Positions 56,334-64,000 of a stretch of 64,000 bases of DNA are shown piece by piece. The stretch's first letter is position 1. Each line of letters starts with the position of its first letter. This DNA is from Xanthobacter aminoxidans (lineage in GTDB: Bacteria > Pseudomonadota > Alphaproteobacteria > Rhizobiales > Xanthobacteraceae): the NCBI RefSeq assembly GCF_023571765.1, contig NZ_JAMJXC010000003.1, positions 419,405-483,404 on the forward strand. The letters are read 5' to 3'. Position numbers and translations under genes: made by a program. The notes below the pieces were generated by a model. The model ran no database searches. It was not told where the DNA came from and worked only from the letters and a program-made list of their open reading frames with translations.

Positions 56334-56660
56334 TCAGCGCGAGACCTCGCCGTGGCTGAGGATGTTCCGGTCACCGGCGCAGCCTTCGATGAAACCGGTG
56401 AAGGTCTTGCCCGCGGTGAAGGCCGTCAGCATCACCGCCGTCACTTCCTTGAAATTGGCCTTGGTGCGTTGGATGTGGAAATATTTCGAGCCGCAACGGC
56501 CGGCTTTGTCCATTTCCACGACGAAATCGGACGGGTCCGCGAAGACATTGAGAACAGTTCCTGCCGTCACGGTCAGTTGTTGAGCGCCTGCGGGCTGGCC
56601 GAGGCCGAAGCTGCAGGCGAGCACGATTGCGCAGCCCCAGACGTTTGCATGGGTCGTCAT
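56334..56660 (-). CDS. Small secreted two-cysteine protein next to a protease
   Basis: 108-residue protein with a signal peptide (CAIVLACSFGLGQPAGA, then QQLTVTAG). The mature part of about 80 residues contains exactly two cysteines (RCGSKYFH and EGCAGDR), probably a disulfide, and beta-strand-like sequence. It begins 23 bases after the stop of the trypsin-like protease gene on the same strand, so the pair is likely one operon. No family recognised. A role as inhibitor or chaperone of the protease is possible from context only. Confidence 0.65.
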   Translation of the reverse strand: MTTHANVWGCAIVLACSFGLGQPAGAQQLTVTAGTVLNVFADPSDFVVEMDKAGRCGSKYFHIQRTKANFKEVTAVMLTAFTAGKTFTGFIEGCAGDRNILSHGEVSR

Positions 56661-56683
56661 CTCGGTTTCTCCCTGGTTCAGGA

Positions 56684-57802
56684 TTACTCGTCGCTGGTGA
56701 GATAGCGGGTGATGGTGGTCAGGCTCGCGGTGGCGGCCGGCGCGGAATCGGCGAGGACGTAGTCGAGGATGAATGGCAGGGTCGTGGTCGCGCATTCCGC
56801 GTCTGTCTTGCAGACAGGTGCGCGCGCCATGGCCTCGCCAATTTCGCGCACCAGCGGCTCCACCGAGACGTATTGGCAGCCGGAGATGCCCGTCGCCCAT
56901 TCCCAGCCCGGATTGGACGCGCCCGCCGGGAGTGGTGCGTGCGGCACGTGGCCCGTCGCGCTGCAGGTGGACTGCACGCCAGCCACCGCAAGCCCGCGAC
57001 CGTCGCGCCGCCCGACCAGGGTGGGGCCGCCGCTGTCACCGCCCTGTCCGACCTGAGCAGCCGAGTTCAAGGTCAGCGTGTATCCGGTCGTGCTGATGTC
57101 GGAGGGGGTGAACTGGCCGCTGCGGTATGTTCCAAGGCCGGTCGCCTGCTGCGGCGGATTGCGCGGGTCCGCTTGCCCATTGGCGAGAAAGGCGCCGCTC
57201 GCAAATGTGCCGAAGCCTTGGCCATTCTGGATGATTTGGTCCGTTGTCTGAAGCCGCACGCCCGTCCAGCGGTCCGGCGCCGTGCCCTCCGGCTCGGCGA
57301 TGTAGGGCAGTATTCCCGCCACCGGGCCGAGATCGCCCAGGCCAAGATAGACCATCACGATGTCGCGGCCGGGCACGGCGCCGGCGGCCAGGTTCCGGTT
57401 GACGGCGAACTCATAATAGTCGGACGCCTGCGCACTGAGCGTCGGATCCCAGGCGGCCGTGATCGTGACCTGATTGGCGGGAAACGCCGGCGAGCCGATA
57501 TCGACGCTGGCGGTCGCACCGGCGGGCTCGTTTGTAATGCAGTGGCGGGCGGTGAGAACCCAGTAGCGGTTCAGCAGAATGCCGCTGCATCCGCCGTTGA
57601 CGATGACGAGCCCCCGCGCCTTGCGGGTCGCCTCATCGAGCGGGTCGCCGTTCACGAGGGGCTGGGTGATCTCGCAGACGCGACCTTCCGATGTGTTCCG
57701 GCAGTTTTCGCTCCCCTGCGCATCAGCCCCGGGACACCCGAGGAGGAGGACTAAAAGTATCGAGGCCGCTGTCGCCGTGATCTGAATCGATTTGGACAAC
57801 AT
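56684..57802 (-). CDS. Secreted trypsin-like serine protease (S1 family)
   Basis: 372-residue protein with a signal peptide ending near CPGADAQG and a chymotrypsin-fold domain. The catalytic His is in VLTARHCITN, the Asp probably in RDIVMVYLGL, and the Ser in GQGGDSGGPTLV. A cysteine-rich C-terminal region (SGCQYVSVEPLVREIGEA; VCKTDAECATT) follows. Start ATG 57802 has AAGGA at a good distance; another ATG lies 9 bases upstream. It heads a two-gene unit with the small secreted protein. Confidence 0.88.
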   Translation of the reverse strand: MLSKSIQITATAASILLVLLLGCPGADAQGSENCRNTSEGRVCEITQPLVNGDPLDEATRKARGLVIVNGGCSGILLNRYWVLTARHCITNEPAGATASVDIGSPAFPANQVTITAAWDPTLSAQASDYYEFAVNRNLAAGAVPGRDIVMVYLGLGDLGPVAGILPYIAEPEGTAPDRWTGVRLQTTDQIIQNGQGFGTFASGAFLANGQADPRNPPQQATGLGTYRSGQFTPSDISTTGYTLTLNSAAQVGQGGDSGGPTLVGRRDGRGLAVAGVQSTCSATGHVPHAPLPAGASNPGWEWATGISGCQYVSVEPLVREIGEAMARAPVCKTDAECATTTLPFILDYVLADSAPAATASLTTITRYLTSDE

Positions 57803-57975
57803 GGATCCCATCCTTCGCTGCCGTCTCGGGCGCGAATCCGGAGCGCTGCTTGCAAAATAGAGCAGAGCGTCAGGCCGCTTTTGCCCAAAAGACCTTTTTG
57901 AACAAACGGCGGCTCTCTGATCTGTCTTGACTGTCACCCCGCGCGGGATCATCCGCATACCGCAAATAGGGGACA

Positions 57976-58001
57976 CCTAGCGTCATGTCAGAAACGCTAG
58001 G
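57976..58001. repeat. 8-bp perfect inverted repeat
   Basis: CCTAGCGT-CATGTCAGAA-ACGCTAGG. Lies 174 bases upstream of the protease start and 207 bases before the integrase start. May be a regulator operator or part of a recombination site; no T-tract follows it. Confidence 0.55.
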
Positions 58002-58173
58002 CGCGAAGATGCGACCGGAAGGAGATGCTTAGGATCAAAGCTGGGTCGTGGGATCGCGCCTGGGGGATAGCGTTCGCCGGCCGTGCGAAGCTGGCGCGCC
58101 CTAGGGGAGGGTTCCACGGGTGGGGCGAGAGGCCGCAGAACCGTTGATACACCTTGATTATGAGGCGGCCTGT

Positions 58174-58205
58174 GGGGTACCAATTTGGGGTCCCGGTGGG
58201 GTCCC
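58174..58205 (+). repeat. Three GGGGT(A/C)CC direct repeats before the integrase
   Basis: GGGGTACC at 58174, GGGGTCCC at 58187 and GGGGTCCC at 58198, spaced 13 and 11 bases, ending 2 bases before the integrase ATG. They could be arm-type recombinase sites or an autoregulatory operator. Confidence 0.5.
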
Positions 58206-58207
58206 TT

Positions 58208-59566
58208 ATGCGTCACGATATGCGTTTTCTTGAGCGTCACGGCAACCAGTACCGTGTCAAGGTGAAGGTTCCTGCTGCACTGCGGGAGGTCATCGGCAAG
58301 GCTCACCTGAAGGTGCCGCTGCACACCGACAGCCTCGCCAAGGCGAACATGCTGAAGTGGTCCGTCGTTTCGGAACTGAAGGACCAGCTCGCCAAAGCCC
58401 AGCGGGTCGCCGAGGCCAAGGCGAAAGGCGGTGACCCGGTCATTGTCGAGGCGATGGAATGGCGCGAGGCCATCGCCAAGGGCGACGATGTGGCCGACGA
58501 CATTCTCCTCCCCGAGCGGGCGGAAGAGATCGAGAAGCGCCACGGGACCGAGGCCGCGATTGCCTTCGTCAAGGTGGCGAAGGGGCGGGCCACGCCCATC
58601 CAGCCCCTGGAGCCGGCATGGCTCGCCGAGGCGAACTATGCGGGGCGCACCGAGACATCACGGAAACAGGCTGTGCGGGTGCTCCTCGAATGGTGCCGCA
58701 CTTCATCCATCCCGGAGACGGTCGAGGCCATCGACAGGAAGACGGCGGGGCGGTTCATCTCTGAGGTGTTCATCGCGAAGAACGCCGACCCCGCCACCGC
58801 GAACAAGCTCATCACGGGCCTGTCCGCATTCTGGAAGTGGATGGAGAAGCGGGGCCATGCTGCCGCTGGCAACCCGTGGGAGCGGCAGAGCCTGAAGCTG
58901 AAGAAGGTGAAGACGGAGGAGGGGGAGGAGGCCAAGCGCCCCTTCACGAACGACGAGATCACCAAAATCCTTTCCGCCGCCAAGGGCGTTCTCGGCGACC
59001 TCTGCCGACTAGGAGCCCTGTCAGGAATGCGCATCGGGGAGATGGCCGAGCTCCGGGTGCGCAACCTGAAGGAAGGGACCATTCGGGTGGGGCAGGGGAA
59101 GACGGAGGCAGCAACGCGAGACGTGCCCATCCATCCCGACGTTGTCGCCTTGGTGGCCTCACGGTGCGAGGGGAAGGAGGCGGACGCCTACCTCTTCCAC
59201 GAACTCCCCGACCAACAGAACGCCGCCCGTCCCCGCGGAGCCCCCGCCTCTCAGGCGTTCACCCGTCTGCTCCGAGAGCTGGAGCTTGAAGACCGTATCC
59301 CCGGCCGGCGACAGGCCCGAATTGATTTCCACTCGTTCCGCAGGTGGTTCATGCGGCGGGCCGTGGAAGCGCTGGAAAAGGGCGCCACGGGCTTCACAGC
59401 CTGGACCTTGGCGGAGGTGGTGGGCCACTCGAAGGAGAGCGGCCCGCTCCCAATGACGATGGGGAGATATCCGGGGGCGTCTCGGATCGAGGCGAAGCGG
59501 GCCTGTGTCGAGGCGGTGCAGTTGCCGAAGGCGGGTGGCGCTAGCGTCCATCCAAGATTGCGCTAG
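58208..59566 (+). CDS. Tyrosine-type site-specific recombinase (integrase)
   Basis: 452-residue phage/island-type integrase. The N-terminal MRFLERHGNQYRVKVKVP is the DUF6538-like arm domain. The catalytic residues are Arg in GALSGMRIGEMAEL, His-x-x-Arg in DFHSFRRWFMRR, the second His in VVGHSKES and the Tyr probably in TMGRYPGAS. Complete and apparently functional. It is immediately followed by the restriction-modification gene, so it marks a mobile island whose right end is probably beyond the window. Start ATG 58208 chosen; in-frame TTG/ATG codons exist up to 58154. Confidence 0.9.
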   Translation: MRHDMRFLERHGNQYRVKVKVPAALREVIGKAHLKVPLHTDSLAKANMLKWSVVSELKDQLAKAQRVAEAKAKGGDPVIVEAMEWREAIAKGDDVADDILLPERAEEIEKRHGTEAAIAFVKVAKGRATPIQPLEPAWLAEANYAGRTETSRKQAVRVLLEWCRTSSIPETVEAIDRKTAGRFISEVFIAKNADPATANKLITGLSAFWKWMEKRGHAAAGNPWERQSLKLKKVKTEEGEEAKRPFTNDEITKILSAAKGVLGDLCRLGALSGMRIGEMAELRVRNLKEGTIRVGQGKTEAATRDVPIHPDVVALVASRCEGKEADAYLFHELPDQQNAARPRGAPASQAFTRLLRELELEDRIPGRRQARIDFHSFRRWFMRRAVEALEKGATGFTAWTLAEVVGHSKESGPLPMTMGRYPGASRIEAKRACVEAVQLPKAGGASVHPRLR

Positions 59567-59604
59567 AACGGGACAACACGCCGAGCCGGGAGACGGTCTG
59601 CACC

Positions 59605-62501
59605 ATGACGCCGCACGAGTTCATCACCAAGTGGCAGAACTCGAAGCTGAAGGAGCGGGCGGCGGCGCAGGAGCATTTCCTCGATCTATGCCGGCTGCTC
59701 GGCGAGAAGACGCCGGCCCAGGTGGATGCCGGCGGCCTCGATTACGGCTTCGAGGTGGGCGCCACCAAGACCGGCGGCGGGCACGGCTTTGCCGACGTGT
59801 TCAAACGCGGCCATTTCGGCTGGGAATACAAGGGCACCCGCGCAAATCTCGACGCTGCCTTGCTCCAGCTCCAGCGCTATGCGGTAGCCCTCGACAATCC
59901 GCCGCTGCTCATCGTGTCGGACATCGGCACCACCATCCGCATCCACACCAACTGGACCAACACGGTCTCCAAGGCCTACGACATCCCCATCGCCGAGTTG
60001 GAGGATGCAGAGAAGCGGCAGTGGCTGAAGGCCGCTTTTGCGGACCCGGAGGCGCTGCGGCCCACCAAGACCCGCCAGCAGCTCACCGAGGAAGTGGCCG
60101 GCAAGTTCGCCGAACTCGCCCGCTCGCTCCGGGCGCGATACGACGAACCCGAGGAGGTGGCACACTTCATCAACCGCCTCGTCTTCTGCATGTTTGCCGA
60201 GGACGTGAAGCTGCTGAAGGAGGGCATGTTCTCTCGCATGCTGGAGCGGGCGTTGGAGGAGCCGGCGGAGTTCGAGGCCTTCGCCCGCGACCTGTTCCGC
60301 GCGATGAGCACGGGCGGCCGCATCGGGTTTGAAAAGGTGGCGTGGTTCAACGGTGGCCTATTCGACAACGATCGCGTCTTTCCGCTCACCCCGGCCGAAA
60401 TCCGCCTCGTGCATGAGGCGTCCAAGCGCTATTGGGGCGATATCGACCCGTCCATCCTCGGCACCCTCTTTGAGCGCGGACTGGACCCGGACAAGCGCAG
60501 CCAGCTGGGAGCGCATTACACCGACCGCGACAAGATCATGATGATCATCGAGCCGGTCATCATCGCGCCGCTTGCCGCCGAATGGGCGGAGGCGAAGGCG
60601 GAGATTGCCGCGCTCATGGAGAAGGCGGCGGCTCTCGACGCCACGGCGAAGACCCAGCGCGGCAAGGCTGGCTCCACAGCCAAGGGGCAGGCCACCGCCG
60701 CGCTCAATTCGGCCCAGGCGGTGCTGGACCGCTATCTGAAGCGCCTCGCCGACTTCCGGGTGCTGGACCCCGCATGCGGCTCCGGCAACTTCCTGTACCT
60801 GGCGCTGCGGGCGCTGAAGGACCTGGAGCACCGTGCCCAGGTGGAGGCGGAAGCCCTCGGCCTGCCTCGCCGCTTCCCCAGCATCGGGCCGGAGGTGGTG
60901 CGCGGCATCGAGATCAACCCCTATGCGGCGGAGCTGGCGCGGGTCTCGGTGTGGATCGGCGAAATCCAGTGGATGCTGAAGAACGGCTTCGAGGCGGCCC
61001 AGAACCCCGTGCTGAAGCCGCTGGAGACCATCGAGTGCCGGGATGCGGTGCTGAACGCGGATGGGACGAGGGCGGAGTGGCCGGAGGCGGACGCGATCAT
61101 TGGCAATCCGCCGTTTTTGGGCGACAAGAAGATGATCGCCGAGCTAGGCGAGGATTACACTGCAGCCTTGCGCAGAGCTTGGCGGGATTGCGTTCGCGGC
61201 GGCGCTGATTTGGTGATCTACTGGCTCGCGAAAGCTTGGAACCAAATCCACAACGGATACGCTGAAAGGGTGGGGCTCGTCGCAACAAATTCAATCAGAG
61301 GCGGCGCGAATCGAGAAATACTCACCAAAATTGCGCAACATGGGCTGATATTCAACGCGTGGTCTGACGAGCCGTGGGTTGTTGAGGGAGCGGCTGTGCG
61401 TGTCTCCCTAGTATGTTTTGGGGGTGGCGACATTGTACATGGGCGTCCTCGCCTGAACGGACGGCCGGTATTCAGGATAAACTCTGATCTCACGGCGGAT
61501 CAAGCTGACATTACCACGGCTCAACCACTTCTGAGCAATAGAAACGGTGCCTCAAATGGCATTTCGAAGAAGGGTTCGTTCGACATCCCCGGTGAGCTCG
61601 CGAGAATATGGCTCTCAGCTCCCTCCAACCCAAACGGGCGAACCAATTCGGACGTTCTGGCGCCTTGGTACAATGGGCTCCACGTTGCACGGCGATGGCC
61701 CGATACGTGGATTGTGCATTTCGGGGAATGCTCCGAGAGCGAAGCAAGTTTGTATGAGCTGCCCTTCGAATATTTATTTCCGTGGTCCGTCCAGAACGGG
61801 AAAGCAGCCGGGCTTCTGGAGAAAGAGCGCGTTGGTGGCTATTAGCTCGGCGGGCGCCAGCCCTCAGAGCGAGGATGTATAATCTTGATCGCGTTATTGT
61901 CACCCCTGAGGTATCAAAGTATAGATTATTTTGTTTTCTCTCAACTCGAATTGTCCCGGATAAAAACCTTGTTGTCGTAACCCGCGACGACGACACTACG
62001 TTCGGCATTCTACATTCGCGGTTCCATGAGTTGTGGGCGTTGCGCCTCGGCACCTCGCTCGAAGACCGGCCGCGCTACACGCCCACCACCACCTTCGAGA
62101 CCTTCCCGTTCCCTGAAGGCCTCACGCCCAACATCCCTGCCGCCGCGTATGCGGACGACCCCCGCGCCATCGCCATCGCCAAGGCGGCGGCCCGGCTCAA
62201 TGAACTGCGGGAGAACTGGCTCAATCCGGCCGACCTCGTGCGCCGGGAGCCGGAGGTGGTGACGGGCTATCCCGACCGCATCCTGCCCGTGAGCCCGGAG
62301 GCGGAGAAGGAGCTGAAGAAGCGCACCCTCACCAACCTCTACAACGCCCGCCCCACGTGGCTCGCCAACGCCCACAAGACCCTCGACGAAGCCGTCGCCG
62401 CCGCCTACGGCTGGCCGGCAGACCTCCCCGACGACGAGGTGCTGGCCCGCCTCTTCGCCCTAAATCAGGAGCGGGCGGCGGCACAGGCGAAGACGAGCTG
62501 A
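59605..62501 (+). pseudogene. MmeI-like (type IIL) fused restriction-modification enzyme, frameshifted
   Basis: Single-chain enzyme that methylates one strand and cuts at a fixed distance. N-terminal PD-(D/E)xK nuclease: Asp64, then WEYKG with Glu74 and Lys76. After a helical spacer comes the adenine methyltransferase with motif I LDPACGSGNF (near residue 388) and motif IV IGNPPFLGDKK (near 500), then a target-recognition domain and a C-terminal helical part ending in LARLFALNQERAAAQ. The frame breaks near 61780: after YELPFEYLF, sense (VVRPERESSRASGERARWWL) continues one base earlier, as if one base were deleted. Joined length is about 965 residues, normal for MmeI. Bases 61200-62030 are AT-richer. 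Confidence 0.88.
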
Positions 62502-62510
62502 CCAACAAGC

Positions 62511-62557
62511 AAAAGGGCCACGAGGACCGTTGCAGCGGCACCCCTCGTGGCCCTTCC
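62511..62557 (+). terminator. Terminator hairpin after the restriction-modification gene
   Basis: GGGCCACGAGG (62515-62525) and CCTCGTGGCCC (62543-62553), eleven perfect pairs with a 17-base loop, preceded by AAAA and followed by TT. Starts 13 bases after the stop. Confidence 0.8.
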
Positions 62558-62572
62558 AACTTGCTGGCTTAG

Positions 62573-63504
62573 AGACGGCGGCCCTCGCCTGACAAGACAA
62601 GGTTCGCGATGGCCATCGTAGCAGCCCATGCACCTTGATGGAATTGGCGCCTTCGCGCCCGCACCTCCCCACGCGCTTTGCGATCGGTCGGGGGATTCAT
62701 CAAAGAAGTGAATCAATTGCCGCTGATCGATTCAAAACTGTCATTGGACAGCATGGGCGCGAAGCACCGAAGGTTCCCCTGCGGCCGGCTTGAGCTGTGC
62801 CGAACCTTCCCGACACCACGCGAGCACCCGCCGACAATGAACGCCACGACTCCGCCTGCCTCTCTCCTCGCCAGCGCATCCCGCTTCCGTTCCCGCTCCA
62901 CCCATATGGATGCCGCGTCGAGGACGTTCCGGCGGTCCCTCTGACCGACGACGGATGGTCCCGGCGGGACTGCCTCAACGTCAATCCGCCGCCGCCGCCC
63001 GGCTGGCACTCGATCCCGCATTGGGTGGTCCTGACCGGGTACTACCGATTTGAAGATTTCGGGGCCATGCCGGAGGTCGTAAGCGAATGGATCGGATTGC
63101 CGGGGGGTGTCGGGGCTGGCGGCTCGGCGACGCATGACGGCGGGGAGCAAGCCAAGGCCCCCGACCTCATGGCAACGGAAGGCATGGCGCCTATGGCGTG
63201 GCCAGCACCGCCACGGATGCAGGAGGAGTTGGGCATAGCGACCGTGCTCCTCTTCCCGGACCCTGTGCTGCGGATGCGCTTCAAGGAATAGGCGGCAACA
63301 TGCCCGGCCCCAAGACGAAACGTCGCTCCAGGTTCTCCGCTTCTGCCATAGAAGGCGATGGTCAAGGCGGAGGCAATGGCCGGAAACAGCACCGCCCTGC
63401 CTGGAGGACGGAACGTGAGCCGGAATGCCCGGACGGCGGCCGGGAATAGGCATGGGAGTCGCGCCAATCGCAGGCTATTTGGTCCGAGTTCGTGGAGGCC
63501 GGAA
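62573..63504. other. Poorly coding island stretch
   Basis: Between the terminator and the small membrane-peptide gene, frames on both strands overlap without clear codon bias. Apart from the weak frame at 62797-63291, I see no supported gene, RNA or repeat. The stretch may hold remnants of earlier insertions. Confidence 0.45.
62797..63291 (+). CDS. Possible hypothetical protein (weak)
   Basis: An open frame of 164 codons from GTG 62797, the best of several overlapping frames in this stretch. The middle reads like a soluble protein (PPPGWHSIPHWVVLTGYYRF and MPEVVSEWIGLPGG); the N-terminal third is less convincing and no ribosome site is seen. The gene, if real, may begin downstream of 62900 or be a remnant. 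No family recognised. Confidence 0.35.
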   Translation: MPNLPDTTRAPADNERHDSACLSPRQRIPLPFPLHPYGCRVEDVPAVPLTDDGWSRRDCLNVNPPPPPGWHSIPHWVVLTGYYRFEDFGAMPEVVSEWIGLPGGVGAGGSATHDGGEQAKAPDLMATEGMAPMAWPAPPRMQEELGIATVLLFPDPVLRMRFKE

Positions 63505-63621
63505 GTGAAAGTCAATCCGTTCGTGGTCGGGTATGTCGTTGTGGTTCTCGCCATCGTACTGATGAACTTGTCGTGGGGCGAGCGCTCCAGTCGGGGCAGC
63601 GGCGTCGCATCTCAGGACTGA
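63505..63621 (+). CDS. Small membrane peptide, probably cut by the IS insertion
   Basis: 38-codon frame with a GGAGG ribosome site 6 bases before GTG 63505. The peptide starts VKVNPFVVGYVVVVLAIVLM, one membrane helix, then a Ser/Gly-rich tail. Its stop codon TGA (63619-63621) coincides with the first three bases of the IS left end, so the original C-terminus may have been removed by the insertion. Confidence 0.45.
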   Translation: MKVNPFVVGYVVVVLAIVLMNLSWGERSSRGSGVASQD

Positions 63622-63680
63622 TCGTCCCCCGTTTTGGTGGACACCCATGCTAGCTTTGGCGAGCTTCACAGGAGTGTTCG

Positions 63681-63994
63681 ATGGGCGCACGGCGTCGGGT
63701 GTTTCCAGAGGCGTTCAAGCGGGAGGCGGTTGAACGGGTCACGGCCAGCGGCCTTTCCACCGCACAGGTGGCTCAGGAACTGGGGCTGCACGAAACGGTG
63801 CTGCGCCGGTGGGTGAGAGACGTCGCCCCCCAGGCGAGGGGGCCGGCGCGGCGCCCGATCCCGCAGGCGGCGGCCCCTCGCCGGCCGACCTTGCTGCCGA
63901 GAACGCCCGGCTCAGGCGGGAGAATGAACGCCTGCGGATGGAGCGCGACATCTTAAAAAAAGCCGCGCTCATCTTCGGAGCGGCCTCCCGATGA
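63681..63994 (+). pseudogene. IS3-family transposase OrfA with a one-base deletion
   Basis: Residues from ATG 63681 form the helix-turn-helix of IS3 OrfA (RRRVFPEAFKREAVERVTAS, then AQVAQELGLHETVLRRW). After WVRDVAP the frame must shift by one base to continue into the leucine-zipper part (LAAENARLRRENERLRMERD, then ILKKAALIF) and the stop at 63992-63994. The change lies in a run of six C bases at 63822-63827; a seventh C would restore one continuous protein. AGGAG precedes the start. The downstream ATCTTAAAAAAAG stretch is the usual slippage site for the OrfA-OrfB fusion. Confidence 0.75.
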
Positions 63995-64000
63995 AGTTCG
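63991..64000 (+). CDS. Start of IS3-family transposase OrfB (cut by window end)
   Basis: ATG AAG TTC G begins at 63991, overlapping the orfA stop in the ATGA fashion of IS3 elements. Only three codons are inside the window, so the DDE transposase itself cannot be checked. Confidence 0.5.

Larger units (their letters stand above)
57803..58207. other. Spacer between protease and integrase; probable island edge
   Basis: No gene is evident in these 405 bases. The left part should carry the protease promoter; the right part contains an inverted repeat (57976-58001) and three GGGGT-type repeats (58174-58205) directly before the integrase. The left boundary of the integrated DNA probably lies here. 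Confidence 0.45.
63619..64000 (+). mobile_element. Left part of an IS3-family insertion sequence (runs off window)
   Basis: The left terminal sequence begins TGATCGTCCCCCGTTTTGGT, with the TG start of IS3 ends, followed 43 bases later by the orfA transposase gene. An A-run typical of IS3 programmed frameshifting is at 63955-63961, and the orfB start overlaps the orfA stop at 63991. The right end lies outside the window, so target duplications cannot be checked. Confidence 0.8.

Noticed and set aside
62713..63453. 246-codon minus-strand frame in the island
   Set aside because: No ribosome site, Arg/His/Pro-rich and no domain; probably antisense noise.

Overview
The window is high-GC DNA from an alphaproteobacterium. 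The order pyrB / dihydroorotase-like / plsY / dprA / topA, the gatCAB genes, the CO-dehydrogenase-type maturation genes and the fused UreA-UreB subunit all point to Hyphomicrobiales, most likely the Xanthobacteraceae (Xanthobacter, Azorhizobium or Ancylobacter relatives). The family placement is an inference from gene content only. There are two tRNA genes and no rRNA or CRISPR.

Layout. (1) 1-6845: accessory genes for a molybdenum hydroxylase of the CO dehydrogenase/xanthine dehydrogenase type: a CoxD-like AAA ATPase, a CoxE-like VWA protein, XdhC split into two genes, and a fused molybdopterin-binding/MobA-like protein. A lysine 2,3-aminomutase-like gene and a two-domain PPC (DUF296) gene lie on the opposite strand in between. 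(2) 6817-10302: a DUF488 protein, a zinc-ribbon metallopeptidase and a DHA2 exporter. (3) 10331-17646: topA, dprA, plsY, a degenerate dihydroorotase and pyrB, all leftward. (4) 17892-33477: mainly housekeeping genes (ruvX, gatC, gatA, gatB, lipB, aroC, fabI), a ParDE toxin-antitoxin pair, tRNA-Leu(GAG) and tRNA-Pro(CGG), plus several secreted or unknown proteins. (5) 33478-39519: a DUF1796 protein, an MFS carrier translationally coupled to an unusual HdeD/papain-like membrane protein, a Nif11-like peptide, mgtE, a carbonic anhydrase and a 25-residue membrane peptide.

(6) 39730-52109 is the functional centre: a urea acquisition and hydrolysis block of 13 co-directional genes, urtABCDE then ureD, ureAB, a GFA-fold gene, ureC, dps, ureE, ureF, ureG. 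A near-consensus sigma-54 promoter and an upstream NtrC-like inverted repeat precede urtA, so the block is probably nitrogen-regulated. UreE carries a very long His tail. The ureC-dps spacer encodes two mutually exclusive RNA hairpins, one of which buries the dps ribosome binding site. (7) 52127-57802: two related secreted proteins, two RNA methyltransferases, a queuosine-precursor transporter, and a secreted trypsin-like protease followed by a small two-cysteine secreted protein.

(8) 57976-64000 is accessory DNA: a tyrosine recombinase, an MmeI-type single-chain restriction-modification enzyme broken by a one-base frameshift with an AT-richer target-recognition segment, a poorly coding stretch, and the left end of an IS3-family element that runs off the window. 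Three genes in the window carry apparent one-base deletions (near 13460, 61780 and 63825). They may be real lesions or base-calling errors.
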